64,000 bases of DNA from Hydrogenoanaerobacterium sp032017025 (GTDB lineage: Bacteria > Bacillota > Clostridia > Oscillospirales > Ruminococcaceae). Position 1 is the stretch's first letter; every line of letters starts with the position of its first letter. Of the stretch, positions 50,188-58,396 are shown piece by piece. A program made the translations under genes and the position numbers. Below the pieces are notes generated by a model. The model was not told the origin of the DNA, made no database searches, and worked only from the letters and a program-made list of their open reading frames with translations. The stretch is taken from NCBI RefSeq assembly GCF_032017025.1, contig NZ_DALZQO010000003.1, forward strand, positions 123,781 to 187,780, read 5' to 3'.

Positions 50188-51255
50188 TTATTTGCCTTCC
50201 ATAGGAACTTCCAATACGATCTCGCCTTCAATAATTTTATCAGCAGCCTCTTTTACCTGTGCGACGATCTCATCGGTAAGTACCTCGGTATTTCTTGGGT
50301 TCTTACTGTCTCTGGTAATATACAGTGCGCCGATAGCATACTCTTTAATGCCGTAGCTCTCAGCCTCCATGGTGAGGGAGCCTTCCACAAACTCGGTAAC
50401 AATCTTTTCAATTACCACTGCGGTATCTTTAATTTGAGTGGTAATGATATTTTTGTTGTCGGGACTGGTTCTGTCCTGATCCTGACCGGAGGTGTAGAAG
50501 CCTTTTTCCAAAGCAGCCTCAAAGGTACCGAAATCTGCTACAGCAGAAGCTGCATTGATAAAGCCACAGCCTGCTGCAGCCTGCTGCAGAGCAAACTCTT
50601 TTGCTTTTGCGGCGTCGGTGTAGGAGTTGGTGTAGTTAAATATAAATTCAGCGTTCGGACGAACTGCCTTAACACCCTCCATGTAGCCCCAGCGCCATTT
50701 GTAAGAGCTCTGGCCTTCGTTTGCGTGAACAGCACCGAATTTATCGGTTTTGTTTACCAGGCCGGCAATCATACCAATGAGGTAAGCGCCTTCCTGCTCT
50801 TTAAAGGTAATGGATTTTACATTGGGGTTATCGGTTTTAACGTCGACCATAACATAGGTAGCATCATCAGGGAACTCGGTAGCAACTGCACTGATGGGAT
50901 CTGCACCCTGCCCGCCTGCTACGATGATAAGGTCATTCTGCTCCTGAACCGCAGCGCGGATGTTGTCTTCCCACACGGAAGCATCTGCACATTCTACAAT
51001 GGAGGTAGACAGGCCGTATTTCTCTTTCATATTGTCAAGGCCGGTCTGCATCTGGGTTAAAAAGGGGTTGGTGCCGATTTTGTCGCAGATCAAAATAACT
51101 TTGAGGTCTTTTGGGTCTTTCCCTACGGGAGCGGGGCTCTCACTGGGGGCCGATTCTGATTCGGGTGCGACAGATTCTACCGGTTTAGCGCCGCAGCCGG
51201 CAAATACCGTTGCCACCATGATTACTGCGAGAATGAGTGCAAGAATTTTCTTCAT
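50188..51255 (-). CDS. BMP family nucleoside-binding lipoprotein
   Basis: A 355-residue solute-binding lipoprotein: signal peptide with lipobox FAGC (Cys at residue 21), a Ser/Glu/Pro-rich linker to about residue 45, then the BMP/PnrA purine-nucleoside receptor fold (KVILICDKIGTNPFLTQM, IVAGGQGADPI, VHANEGQSS). PnrA-like proteins bind purine nucleosides. AAGGAGG precedes the ATG. First gene of the leftward salvage operon. Confidence 0.92.
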   Translation of the reverse strand: MKKILALILAVIMVATVFAGCGAKPVESVAPESESAPSESPAPVGKDPKDLKVILICDKIGTNPFLTQMQTGLDNMKEKYGLSTSIVECADASVWEDNIRAAVQEQNDLIIVAGGQGADPISAVATEFPDDATYVMVDVKTDNPNVKSITFKEQEGAYLIGMIAGLVNKTDKFGAVHANEGQSSYKWRWGYMEGVKAVRPNAEFIFNYTNSYTDAAKAKEFALQQAAAGCGFINAASAVADFGTFEAALEKGFYTSGQDQDRTSPDNKNIITTQIKDTAVVIEKIVTEFVEGSLTMEAESYGIKEYAIGALYITRDSKNPRNTEVLTDEIVAQVKEAADKIIEGEIVLEVPMEGK

Positions 51256-51325
51256 TTTTTGTTCCTCCTTAGAATTACCAGTGTTTGTGTAATTTTATGG
51301 TCTCTTGAGGGTTTCTAGCAAAATC

Positions 51326-51353
51326 ATTCTAACATCTGTGTGGTTTTTTGCAA
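51326..51353 (-). promoter_or_regulatory. Promoter of the nucleoside import/salvage operon
   Basis: Minus-strand TTGCAA (51348-51353), 16-base spacer, TAGAAT (51326-51331), about 70 bases before the BMP gene. Both boxes are one or two bases from consensus. Confidence 0.6.
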
Positions 51354-51365
51354 GTGTTTTTTGGC

Positions 51366-51377
51366 ATTATTAATAAT
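51366..51377. promoter_or_regulatory. AT-rich palindrome, possible operator
   Basis: ATTATTAATAAT is a perfect 12-bp palindrome 13 bases upstream of the -35 box of the salvage operon. It could be a site for the adjacent DeoR or the ROK regulator; AT-rich palindromes also occur by chance. Confidence 0.3.
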
Positions 51378-51466
51378 TTTTGGAGTTTTGTTTGGTTTTT
51401 TTGGTTTATTGTCGTCATTTTATACAAAACCGATATTGATATGAGGTATGACTTTTTTGATGCAAT

Positions 51467-51500
51467 AAAAAAACAGGCAGATAAAAATCTGCCTGTTTTT
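51467..51500 (-). terminator. Terminator of the DeoR regulator gene
   Basis: Perfect stem AAAAAACAGGCAGAT / ATCTGCCTGTTTTTT starting at the gene's stop; insulates the salvage-operon promoter from read-through. Confidence 0.9.
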
Positions 51501-52267
51501 TAGTTATTGGTGCATTCATAAATTGCTATTTTCTTTTGCCTTAAAAAGGTGCGCCAGTTTTCGCTAAGCGGCTTGTCGGTGATTACTGCGGTGATATGTT
51601 CAAAATCACAGGTGTGTATAAACGAAATACGGTCAAGCTTGGTGTGGTCCACCACCAGAAACACCTTGTCGGCGTTTTCAATTACAGCTCGGCGCATTTC
51701 GGCTTCTTCCTCATTGCGGTCGCTGAGGCCCTTTTCCATGCTCATGGTGCAGCACGAAACAAATGCGGTGTCGAGGTGGTAGCTGGAAAGAAACTTAACG
51801 GCGTTGCGCCCGAAAAAGCTGAAGGTGGTGAGGTCTAGGTTACCGCCGGTGCACAGCAGGCTGAGGTTTGGGTTGCCTGAAAGGCGATGGATGACGTTGT
51901 GGGAGTTAGACATCACCGTGATCTTCATTTGTTCAATTTCGTTGCATATCTGGTATGCTGTGGTGGAAAAATCGATGAAGATACATTCCCCGGGGTGGAT
52001 CATTTCAGCGCACTTGCGTGCAATGCGCTGTTTTTCCTCCACAAACAGGCTTTCCAGTACCTGATGTGCGATTTGTGTTTTCACTTTGTTTTGCAGAACG
52101 GCCCCGCCATAGGTTTTGGTAAGAAAACCACTTTCCTCCAAGGCTTCAAAATCGCGCCGCACTGTTTCGTTGCTTACGCCAAAACGTTTGGCAATCTCTG
52201 CAACCGTTACCGTCTTTTTTTCAAGAACAATGTTTTTGATTTCGTTGCGCCTTTGCAATGAAAGCAT
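51500..52267 (-). CDS. DeoR/GlpR family transcriptional regulator
   Basis: A 255-residue regulator. DeoR helix-turn-helix at about 5-55 (RRNEIKNIVLEKKTVTVAEIAKRF-type start, SNETVRRDFEALE recognition helix), then a DeoRC sugar-phosphate-sensing domain (DFSTTAYQI, CTGGNLD, VDHTKLDR). ATG 52267 follows GGGGGC. The family usually responds to phosphorylated sugars, so a pentose 1-phosphate or DHAP-shunt intermediate is a sensible effector. It sits directly upstream of the salvage operon and is probably its regulator. Confidence 0.9.
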   Translation of the reverse strand: MLSLQRRNEIKNIVLEKKTVTVAEIAKRFGVSNETVRRDFEALEESGFLTKTYGGAVLQNKVKTQIAHQVLESLFVEEKQRIARKCAEMIHPGECIFIDFSTTAYQICNEIEQMKITVMSNSHNVIHRLSGNPNLSLLCTGGNLDLTTFSFFGRNAVKFLSSYHLDTAFVSCCTMSMEKGLSDRNEEEAEMRRAVIENADKVFLVVDHTKLDRISFIHTCDFEHITAVITDKPLSENWRTFLRQKKIAIYECTNN

Positions 52268-52450
52268 CGGAAAAGCCCCCTGTTTTTTGAATTCCACAAC
52301 ATACCACAAAACTTACGTTTTTCCCTATCATAGCCAACAAAGGTAATTCTGTCAAGCAAAAGGGCAAAAGCAGAGAAAATATTACGGTTTAAATTTATTT
52401 TGCAAACAGAAACAGGCAAAAGAAAGGGCAACATCTGCTCATCTACGTAC

Positions 52451-52479
52451 TTGATATTGCCTGGTAAAACAGATATAAT
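52451..52479 (+). promoter_or_regulatory. Sigma-A promoter of valS
   Basis: TTGATA (52451-52456), 17 bases, perfect TATAAT (52474-52479). Predicted start near 52486, giving a leader of about 155 bases. Confidence 0.85.
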
Positions 52480-52498
52480 AAAAAACAACCGTTTTGCA

Positions 52499-52538
52499 CG
52501 CTGCTCCACCGTTCGTGGCAGGTGGAAGGGCGTTTTTT
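52499..52538 (+). terminator. Terminator-like hairpin at the 5' end of the valS leader
   Basis: CGCTGCTCCACC pairs with GGTGGAAGGGCG (10 of 12, a 2-base internal loop) and six T follow. It begins only about 13 bases after the predicted transcription start, unusually early for an attenuator. Confidence 0.5.
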
Positions 52539-52643
52539 GAGAGACTCGCCACATGCTGCCCGCGGGGAAACCCCGCCACATGGGCAAATTACTGCGGCAT
52601 ATAGGCCTTATACATGGCTGACTGACCGCACAGGAGGAAAACA

Positions 52644-55274
52644 ATGAGAAAAGAGCTTGAAAAAGTTTACGACCCCAAGCAGGTGGAAGACCGCACTTAC
52701 CAATTTTGGCTGGATGGCGGATACTTTCACGCCGAGGTAAACCCCGATAAAAAACCATATACGATTGTTATGCCCCCGCCGAACATTACCGGCCAGCTGC
52801 ACATGGGGCATGCTTTGGATAATACCATGCAGGATATTCTCATCCGCTGGAAGCGCATGCAAGGCTACGAGGCGCTGTGGATGCCGGGAACTGACCATGC
52901 GTCGATTGCAACTGAGGCGAAGATTGTAGAAGCGATGCGGGGAGAAGGCCTTTCGAAAGATGACCTCGGCAGAGAAAAGTTTTTAGAGCGCGCATGGGAA
53001 TGGAAGAAAACCTATGGCGGCAGAATTGTAGAGCAACTTAAAAAACTGGGTTCATCCTGCGATTGGGAGCGCGAGCGCTTCACCATGGATGAGGGCTGTT
53101 CCAAAGCGGTAAAAGAGGTGTTTTTAAACCTGTATGATAAGGGGCTCATCTACCGCGGCGAGCGCATCATCAACTGGTGCCCGCACTGCCTTACCTCAAT
53201 TTCTGAGGCCGAGGTGGAATACGAGGAGAAGGCAGGCTCGTTCTGGCATATCCGTTACCCGGTTTCGGACGGCAGCGGCTACCTTGAGGTTGCCACTACC
53301 CGCCCTGAAACCATGCTGGGCGATACCGCGGTGGCGGTGCACCCTGACGATGAACGCTACAAAAAGCTGGTGGGCAAAACCGTCACCCTTCCGCTGGTGG
53401 ACAAAGAAATTCCCGTTGTGGCGGACGACTATGTTGAGATGGATTTTGGTACGGGTGTTGTAAAAATTACCCCCGCGCATGACCCCAACGATTTTGAAGT
53501 GGGCTTGCGCCACAACCTGCCGATCGTCAATATCTTCACCCCCGACGCCCACATAGAAGAGGGCTGGGGAAAATATTCGGGTATGGACAGAACTACCGCA
53601 CGCAAGGCGATTGTCGCCGACCTCGAAGCAGGTGGATACCTCGTACGTACCGAGGATTACACCCATAACGTCGGCACTTGCTACCGCTGTGCCACGGTAG
53701 TGGAACCCCGTGTCTCCAAGCAGTGGTTCGTAAAGATGGAGCCGCTTGCAAAGCCTGCCTGCAAAGCGGTGCGCGACGGCGAAACCAAGTTTATTCCCGA
53801 GCGTTTTGATAAAATCTACTTCCACTGGATGGAAAACATCAAGGACTGGTGCATTTCGCGTCAGCTGTGGTGGGGGCATCGCATCCCCGCCTACTACTGT
53901 GACGATTGCGGTGAACTGGTGGTTGCAGGCGAAGCGCCCGACACCTGCCCGAAATGCGGCAGCCAGAAGCTCACGCAAGACCCCGACACGCTGGACACCT
54001 GGTTTTCTTCTGCCTTGTGGCCGTTTTCTACACTTGGCTGGCCCGATAAAACCCCCGAGCTGGATTACTTCTACCCCACAAATGTGCTGGTGACGGGCTA
54101 TGACATCATCTTCTTCTGGGTTGCCAGAATGATATTCTCGGGTGTGGAGCAGATGAACGAAGTGCCGTTCGATACGGTGTTCATCCACGGTATCGTGCGC
54201 GATGCACAGGGGCGCAAGATGAGTAAATCGCTTGGCAATGGCATCGATCCGCTGGAGATCATCGATTCCTACGGCGCGGACGCACTGCGCTTTATGCTTG
54301 CTACCGGCAACAGCCCGGGCAACGATATGCGCTTCGCGGAGGAAAAGGTAAAGGCAAGCCGCAACTTTGCAAACAAGCTGTGGAATGCAACACGCTTTAT
54401 TTTGATGAACCTTTCGGATGAGATTGTAACACCTGAGCTGCCCGCCACACTGAACATTGAGGACAAATGGGTGCTGAGCAAATTCAACACCCTAGCGAAG
54501 GATGTCACCGAGAACCTCGACAAGTACGAGCTGGGCATTGCGGTGCAAAAGCTGTACGATTTTATCTGGGATATTATGTGTGACTGGTACATCGAGCTTA
54601 CCAAAGCACGCATTCAAGAGGGCGGCGAAGCTGCAAAGGATGCACAGAAGGTGCTTGTCTATATCATGACCGGTACGCTCAAGCTGCTGCACCCGTTTAT
54701 GCCGTTTATCACTGAAGAAATCTGGCAGGCGCTGCCCAACGACTGTGAGAGCATTATGGTGGCAAAATGGCCGGAGTACAAAGAGGAGCTTAACTTTGCT
54801 GCCGAAGAGCAGGAGTTTGAACGCATTATGGCGGTCATCAAGGCTGTCCGTATCCGCCGCGCTGAAATGAATGTACCGCCCAGCAAAAAAGCGAGTGTAT
54901 ACATCGAAACCAAGTTTACCGAGAGCTTTGAGCAGTGCAGAGCGTTCATCGAGCGTCTTGCATCCGCATCGCATGTCGGTGTTGCAGAAAAGCAGCAGAT
55001 TGAGGGGGCGGTGCAGGTTATCACCGATTCCGCACGCGTATTCATCCCTATGGACGAGCTGATCGATAAAGAGAAGGAGCTTGCCCGTTTGGAAAAAGAG
55101 AGAAAAATCTGCGAGAAAGACATTGCAATGTTCGAGGGCAAGCTGCAGAATCCGGGCTTTTTGGCGAAAGCACCCGCAAATGTTGTAGATGCCGAGAAGG
55201 CAAAACTCGACAAGCTCAAAGAGCGCCATGCAAAGATTGAAGAGAGCATCCGCGCTATGGCAGGCAATGCCTGA
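52644..55274 (+). CDS. valS: Valyl-tRNA synthetase
   Basis: An 876-residue class I synthetase. PPPNITGQLHMGHAL carries the HIGH-type motif at about residue 45, an editing domain with ATTRPETMLGDTAVAVHP follows, and KMSKSLGNGIDP is the second signature near residue 520. A C-terminal coiled-coil arm (residues about 805-870, KEKELARLEKERK) is present as in other ValRS. Two CxxC pairs in the insert (CDDC, CPKC) suggest a zinc knuckle. AGGAGG precedes the ATG. Confidence 0.97.
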   Translation: MRKELEKVYDPKQVEDRTYQFWLDGGYFHAEVNPDKKPYTIVMPPPNITGQLHMGHALDNTMQDILIRWKRMQGYEALWMPGTDHASIATEAKIVEAMRGEGLSKDDLGREKFLERAWEWKKTYGGRIVEQLKKLGSSCDWERERFTMDEGCSKAVKEVFLNLYDKGLIYRGERIINWCPHCLTSISEAEVEYEEKAGSFWHIRYPVSDGSGYLEVATTRPETMLGDTAVAVHPDDERYKKLVGKTVTLPLVDKEIPVVADDYVEMDFGTGVVKITPAHDPNDFEVGLRHNLPIVNIFTPDAHIEEGWGKYSGMDRTTARKAIVADLEAGGYLVRTEDYTHNVGTCYRCATVVEPRVSKQWFVKMEPLAKPACKAVRDGETKFIPERFDKIYFHWMENIKDWCISRQLWWGHRIPAYYCDDCGELVVAGEAPDTCPKCGSQKLTQDPDTLDTWFSSALWPFSTLGWPDKTPELDYFYPTNVLVTGYDIIFFWVARMIFSGVEQMNEVPFDTVFIHGIVRDAQGRKMSKSLGNGIDPLEIIDSYGADALRFMLATGNSPGNDMRFAEEKVKASRNFANKLWNATRFILMNLSDEIVTPELPATLNIEDKWVLSKFNTLAKDVTENLDKYELGIAVQKLYDFIWDIMCDWYIELTKARIQEGGEAAKDAQKVLVYIMTGTLKLLHPFMPFITEEIWQALPNDCESIMVAKWPEYKEELNFAAEEQEFERIMAVIKAVRIRRAEMNVPPSKKASVYIETKFTESFEQCRAFIERLASASHVGVAEKQQIEGAVQVITDSARVFIPMDELIDKEKELARLEKERKICEKDIAMFEGKLQNPGFLAKAPANVVDAEKAKLDKLKERHAKIEESIRAMAGNA

Positions 55275-55325
55275 TGATGAGCTTGCAGCTTATTTAACTT
55301 AACTGCGGAGGCATAATAACCGTAA

Positions 55326-55356
55326 GGCGGGGTGGCTTCGGCCATCCCGCTTTTTT
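55326..55356 (+). terminator. UUCG-loop terminator abutting the folC ribosome-binding site
   Basis: GCGGGGTGGC-TTCG-GCCATCCCGC followed by six T; the next base begins the folC AGGAGGT. The extra-stable tetraloop and the direct contact with the SD suggest that folC expression depends on read-through. Confidence 0.88.
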
Positions 55357-55368
55357 AGGAGGTACTGT

Positions 55369-56673
55369 ATGACTTACGAGGAGTCCCTCACCTATATCCA
55401 CTCGCGCAAACGCTTTTGCGGGGAACCTACACTTGAGCGAATGGCCGAGCTTATGTGCCGTATGGGAGACCCGCAGAAAAAACTCAAATTTGTGCACATT
55501 GCGGGCACCAACGGCAAGGGGAGCACCACGGCAATGACCGCTAACGTTTTACGCCATGCAGGGTACAAAACAGGGCAATATATCTCACCGTTTGTGCTGT
55601 GCTTTCGAGAGCGCATGCAAATTGATGGTGAGATGATTTTGGAGGAGGAGCTGGCGCAGATTACGGCGCAGGTGAAGCTACACTGCGACGCAATGGAAAA
55701 CGAAACCTGCGGGTACGCCCCAACGGAATTTGAAGTTGTGACCGCAATCGCACTGGAATGGTTTGCAAGGCGAGGGTGCGATATCGTATGCCTTGAGGTA
55801 GGGCTTGGAGGGCGGTTTGATGCAACTAACGTGATTGACCCGCCGCTGGTGCAGGTGATTATGTCGATCAGCCTTGACCACACCGCGATTCTCGGCGATA
55901 CCGTAAGTCAAATTGCATTCGAAAAATGCGGTATCATCAAAGGTGGGGTGACGGTTTGCTACCCGTTGCAGGAGATTGATACGCTCAGTACCATTATGGA
56001 GCAATGTGCGCAAAAAGGCAGCACATTGATTCAGCCCAATGTGAACAGCATTACCATGCGAAGCGAAGCTTTGTTTCGTACATGCTTTTGCTATGGTGAT
56101 TTGGAGATTACCCCCTCACTTGCGGGTGAGCACCAGGTTTACAATGCAGTAACGGTGGTGGAAATTTGCCGCCAACTGCGTGCCCAGGGTTTTGGAATAA
56201 AGGACAGCGATATTGTGCAAGGTATTGCAAGCACGCGTTTTCCTGCAAGGATGGAGCTGCTCAGCGATAAACCGCTGATTGTACTGGACGGTGCTCACAA
56301 CCCCTCGGGTGCTCAGGTGCTCGAACGGGTGCTGGAGCAATTGGGCGAGCATAAAATCACGGTGATGATGGGGATGCTTACAGATAAAGATTGGAAGCAT
56401 TCGGCGGCGTGCATCGCACGACATGCTGCGCGGTTTATTGCGGTTACACCGCAAAGCGCGCGCGCGCTGCCTGCTGCAGAGCTTGCAGAAACTGCAAAAA
56501 TACACTGTGCCGACGTGCAAAGCTATGAGAGTATTCCACAGGCACTACACCTCGCGGTGGAAAACTTGTGCGCAGACGACGTGCTTGTGGTTTGCGGTTC
56601 GCTCTACCTTGCGGCACAGGTACGCCCGCAGCTGCTGGAATACACAGTGCAAAGCCGTAAAGCAACAGAATAA
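55369..56673 (+). CDS. folC: Folylpolyglutamate synthase / dihydrofolate synthase
   Basis: A 434-residue Mur-ligase-like enzyme that adds glutamates to folate. P-loop GTNGKGSTTA near residue 45, EVGLGGRFDATNV, SLDHTAILG and DGAHNPSGA are the family signatures. AGGAGGT precedes the ATG. It follows valS as in Bacillus (valS-folC). A folate transporter under a THF riboswitch lies 4 kb downstream. Confidence 0.96.
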   Translation: MTYEESLTYIHSRKRFCGEPTLERMAELMCRMGDPQKKLKFVHIAGTNGKGSTTAMTANVLRHAGYKTGQYISPFVLCFRERMQIDGEMILEEELAQITAQVKLHCDAMENETCGYAPTEFEVVTAIALEWFARRGCDIVCLEVGLGGRFDATNVIDPPLVQVIMSISLDHTAILGDTVSQIAFEKCGIIKGGVTVCYPLQEIDTLSTIMEQCAQKGSTLIQPNVNSITMRSEALFRTCFCYGDLEITPSLAGEHQVYNAVTVVEICRQLRAQGFGIKDSDIVQGIASTRFPARMELLSDKPLIVLDGAHNPSGAQVLERVLEQLGEHKITVMMGMLTDKDWKHSAACIARHAARFIAVTPQSARALPAAELAETAKIHCADVQSYESIPQALHLAVENLCADDVLVVCGSLYLAAQVRPQLLEYTVQSRKATE

Positions 56674-56711
56674 GACAATATCTGCGGACATATTTCGCGC
56701 AGAAATGCACA

Positions 56712-56747
56712 AAGAACTCCTTATCATGTTTGGTAAGGAGTTTTTTT
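56712..56747 (+). terminator. Terminator after folC
   Basis: AACTCCTTA / TAAGGAGTT stem with a roughly 10-base loop and seven T. The gap from here to spoIIAA (56748-56917) shows no clear sigma-A or sigma-H promoter to me. Confidence 0.82.
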
Positions 56748-56917
56748 CTATTTTCGGCAGCCGGACGTTCGTATTTTGGACAAGGCTTGCTGCATTGCTT
56801 TTACCGTATTCGGCCACGAGCATGGTTTATCTTAGGCGAGTGGGACAAGCCTACGGTTAGTGACCGATAAAAAAGATACAAGGATATTAAAAATTCACAG
56901 CAAAAGGAGCAATCGTA

Positions 56918-57238
56918 ATGGCGATCAGCATAGAAACAGACGATGGCGTGGTGGAGGCATATCTCACCGGTGAAATCGACCACCACAGCGCGGGTGAGCT
57001 GCGCGAAGAGATTGATGCGGCAATCGGGCGGGTTTCGCCGGCCAAGGTAATTCTTGATTTTCGCGGCGTAACGTTTATGGACAGCTCGGGCATCGGTTTG
57101 GTGATGGGGCGGTATAAGCTGCTGGAGGGCAGCGGTGCCACGCTGGAGCTACGGGGGCTCTCTTCGCCGATTAAACGGGTAATGCGCCTTGCAGGGCTGG
57201 ACAGAATTGCAGTAATGGACGGAGGAACAAAAAAATGA
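56918..57238 (+). CDS. spoIIAA: Anti-sigma-F factor antagonist SpoIIAA
   Basis: A 106-residue STAS protein that frees sigma-F from SpoIIAB when dephosphorylated. The phosphorylation site is in MDSSGIGLVMGRYK, most likely Ser57. AAAGGAG precedes the ATG. First gene of the canonical forespore-determination operon, with ATGA overlap to the next gene. Confidence 0.95.
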   Translation: MAISIETDDGVVEAYLTGEIDHHSAGELREEIDAAIGRVSPAKVILDFRGVTFMDSSGIGLVMGRYKLLEGSGATLELRGLSSPIKRVMRLAGLDRIAVMDGGTKK

Positions 57239-57681
57239 AGATGATCAACGAAATGAAGCTGCAAATTCCCGGGAAGAGCGCGAACGAAGGCTTTGCACGG
57301 GCAGCTGTTTCGGCGTTTGCGGCACAGCTCGACCCCACCATTGATGAGCTTGCCGACATTAAAACTGCGGTCAGCGAGGCGGTTACCAACTGCATCGTCC
57401 ACGGCTACCAGGACGAAATCGGGCAGATTTACATACACGCAAAACTTTATGAGGACAATGTTTTGACCATTAAAATACGCGATCAGGGCTGCGGCATCCC
57501 CGATATTAAGCAGGCGATGGAACCACTGTTTACCACCTGCACCACGGGCGAGCGCGCGGGGCTTGGATTTGCGGTAATGCAGAGCTTTATGGATAAAGTT
57601 CGGGTAACATCCAGGCCCGAAAAAGGTACAAGCGTGGTACTTACCAAAAAGCTGTTGTCTAAAGGAGCAAAGAATGCCTGA
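57235..57681 (+). CDS. spoIIAB: Anti-sigma-F factor / kinase SpoIIAB
   Basis: A 148-residue GHKL kinase that binds sigma-F and phosphorylates SpoIIAA. N-box EAVTNCIVHGY, G1 box DQGCGIPD and G2 box GLGFAVMQ are intact. It begins within the spoIIAA stop and overlaps sigF by 8 bases, keeping the three proteins in balance. Confidence 0.96.
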   Translation: MKMINEMKLQIPGKSANEGFARAAVSAFAAQLDPTIDELADIKTAVSEAVTNCIVHGYQDEIGQIYIHAKLYEDNVLTIKIRDQGCGIPDIKQAMEPLFTTCTTGERAGLGFAVMQSFMDKVRVTSRPEKGTSVVLTKKLLSKGAKNA

Positions 57682-58342
57682 ATGCATGGTATCGAGAGAG
57701 CAGATGATTGAAAGCAATATGGGGCTGGTGCATGCCTGCGCCCATAAATTTAAAGGCAGAGGAATGGAATACGACGATTTGTTTCAGGCAGGCTGCATGG
57801 GGTTGGTAAAAGCGGTAGATGCGTTTGACTGGAACAGGGGCGTGCGTTTTTCTACCTATGCCGTGCCTGTGATATTGGGTGAGATGCGACGATTGTTCCG
57901 CGATGGCGGCAGCGTTAAGGTGTCGCGCACGCTCAAAGAGCTGTCGCTGAAAACCATGCGTACTCGTGAGCAGCTTGCCGCCAAAACGGGCAGAGAGCCT
58001 ACCATTGGCGAGCTTGCCGAACTGTTGGAGCGCGACCCCGCAGAAATTGCCGAGGCTATTTCTGCCGCGGCACCGCCCATTTCGCTGACCGAAAGCGATG
58101 AGGAGGGTGGCGGGCAGATTGATATCCCGGTCGATTCGCCTGAGGAGGAGATGGCGGATTCCATTTCACTCAAGCAGGTGGTAGGGCAGCTTGAAGCCGG
58201 TGACCGCCGATTGATTGTGCTGCGCTATTTTGGAGGGAAGACCCAAACCCAAACCGCCGAGTTGTTGGGTATGACGCAGGTACAGGTTTCGCGGCGCGAA
58301 AAAAAGATATTAACCCAGTTGAGGCAGGAGTTAACGGGATAG
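57674..58342 (+). CDS. sigF: Sporulation sigma factor F
   Basis: A 222-residue forespore sigma factor (SpoIIAC). Region 2 shows DDLFQAGCMGLVKAVDAFD and VRFSTYAVPVILGEMRRLFRD; region 4 has the helix-turn-helix TQTAELLGMTQVQVSRREKKIL. RDGG..VSRTLKEL is typical of sigma-F/G. Last gene of the operon, followed by a shared terminator. Confidence 0.96.
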   Translation: MPECMVSREQMIESNMGLVHACAHKFKGRGMEYDDLFQAGCMGLVKAVDAFDWNRGVRFSTYAVPVILGEMRRLFRDGGSVKVSRTLKELSLKTMRTREQLAAKTGREPTIGELAELLERDPAEIAEAISAAAPPISLTESDEEGGGQIDIPVDSPEEEMADSISLKQVVGQLEAGDRRLIVLRYFGGKTQTQTAELLGMTQVQVSRREKKILTQLRQELTG

Positions 58343-58356
58343 CAGCGAACTACGAT

Positions 58357-58396
58357 AAAAAAGGCTCCGTGATGATCATCACAGAGCCTTTTTTTA
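58357..58396. terminator. Bidirectional terminator
   Basis: AAAAAAGGCTC / GAGCCTTTTTT outer stem enclosing the perfect palindrome GTGATGATCATCAC; overlaps the end of the leftward glucokinase gene. Confidence 0.92.

Larger units (their letters stand above)
52268..52643. other. Gene-free region with the valS promoter and structured leader
   Basis: 376 bases with no supportable gene. It contains the valS promoter at 52451-52479, a terminator-like hairpin at 52499-52538, and a second fold (GCGGGG-AAA-CCCCGC at about 52561-52577, enclosed by TGCTGCCC / GGGC..GCGGCA). No T-box AGGGTGG..ACCGCG motif is present. The left 180 bases are AT-rich with nothing clear. Confidence 0.6.

Noticed and set aside
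52553..52621. A 22-codon open frame in the valS leader as a possible attenuation leader peptide
   Set aside because: It has no valine codon and only a weak GAGAG upstream, so it cannot sense valyl-tRNA shortage in the usual way.
52268..52643. T-box element upstream of valS
   Set aside because: The AGGGTGG..ACCGCG antiterminator core and specifier-loop features are absent.
53196..54188. 330-codon frame antisense to valS
   Set aside because: Shadow of valS codon bias; no start signal or recognisable domain.
56748..56917. Sigma-H promoter for the spoIIA operon
   Set aside because: An AGGATATT at about 56880 resembles a -35, but no GAAT -10 follows at the right distance and it is too near the start codon.
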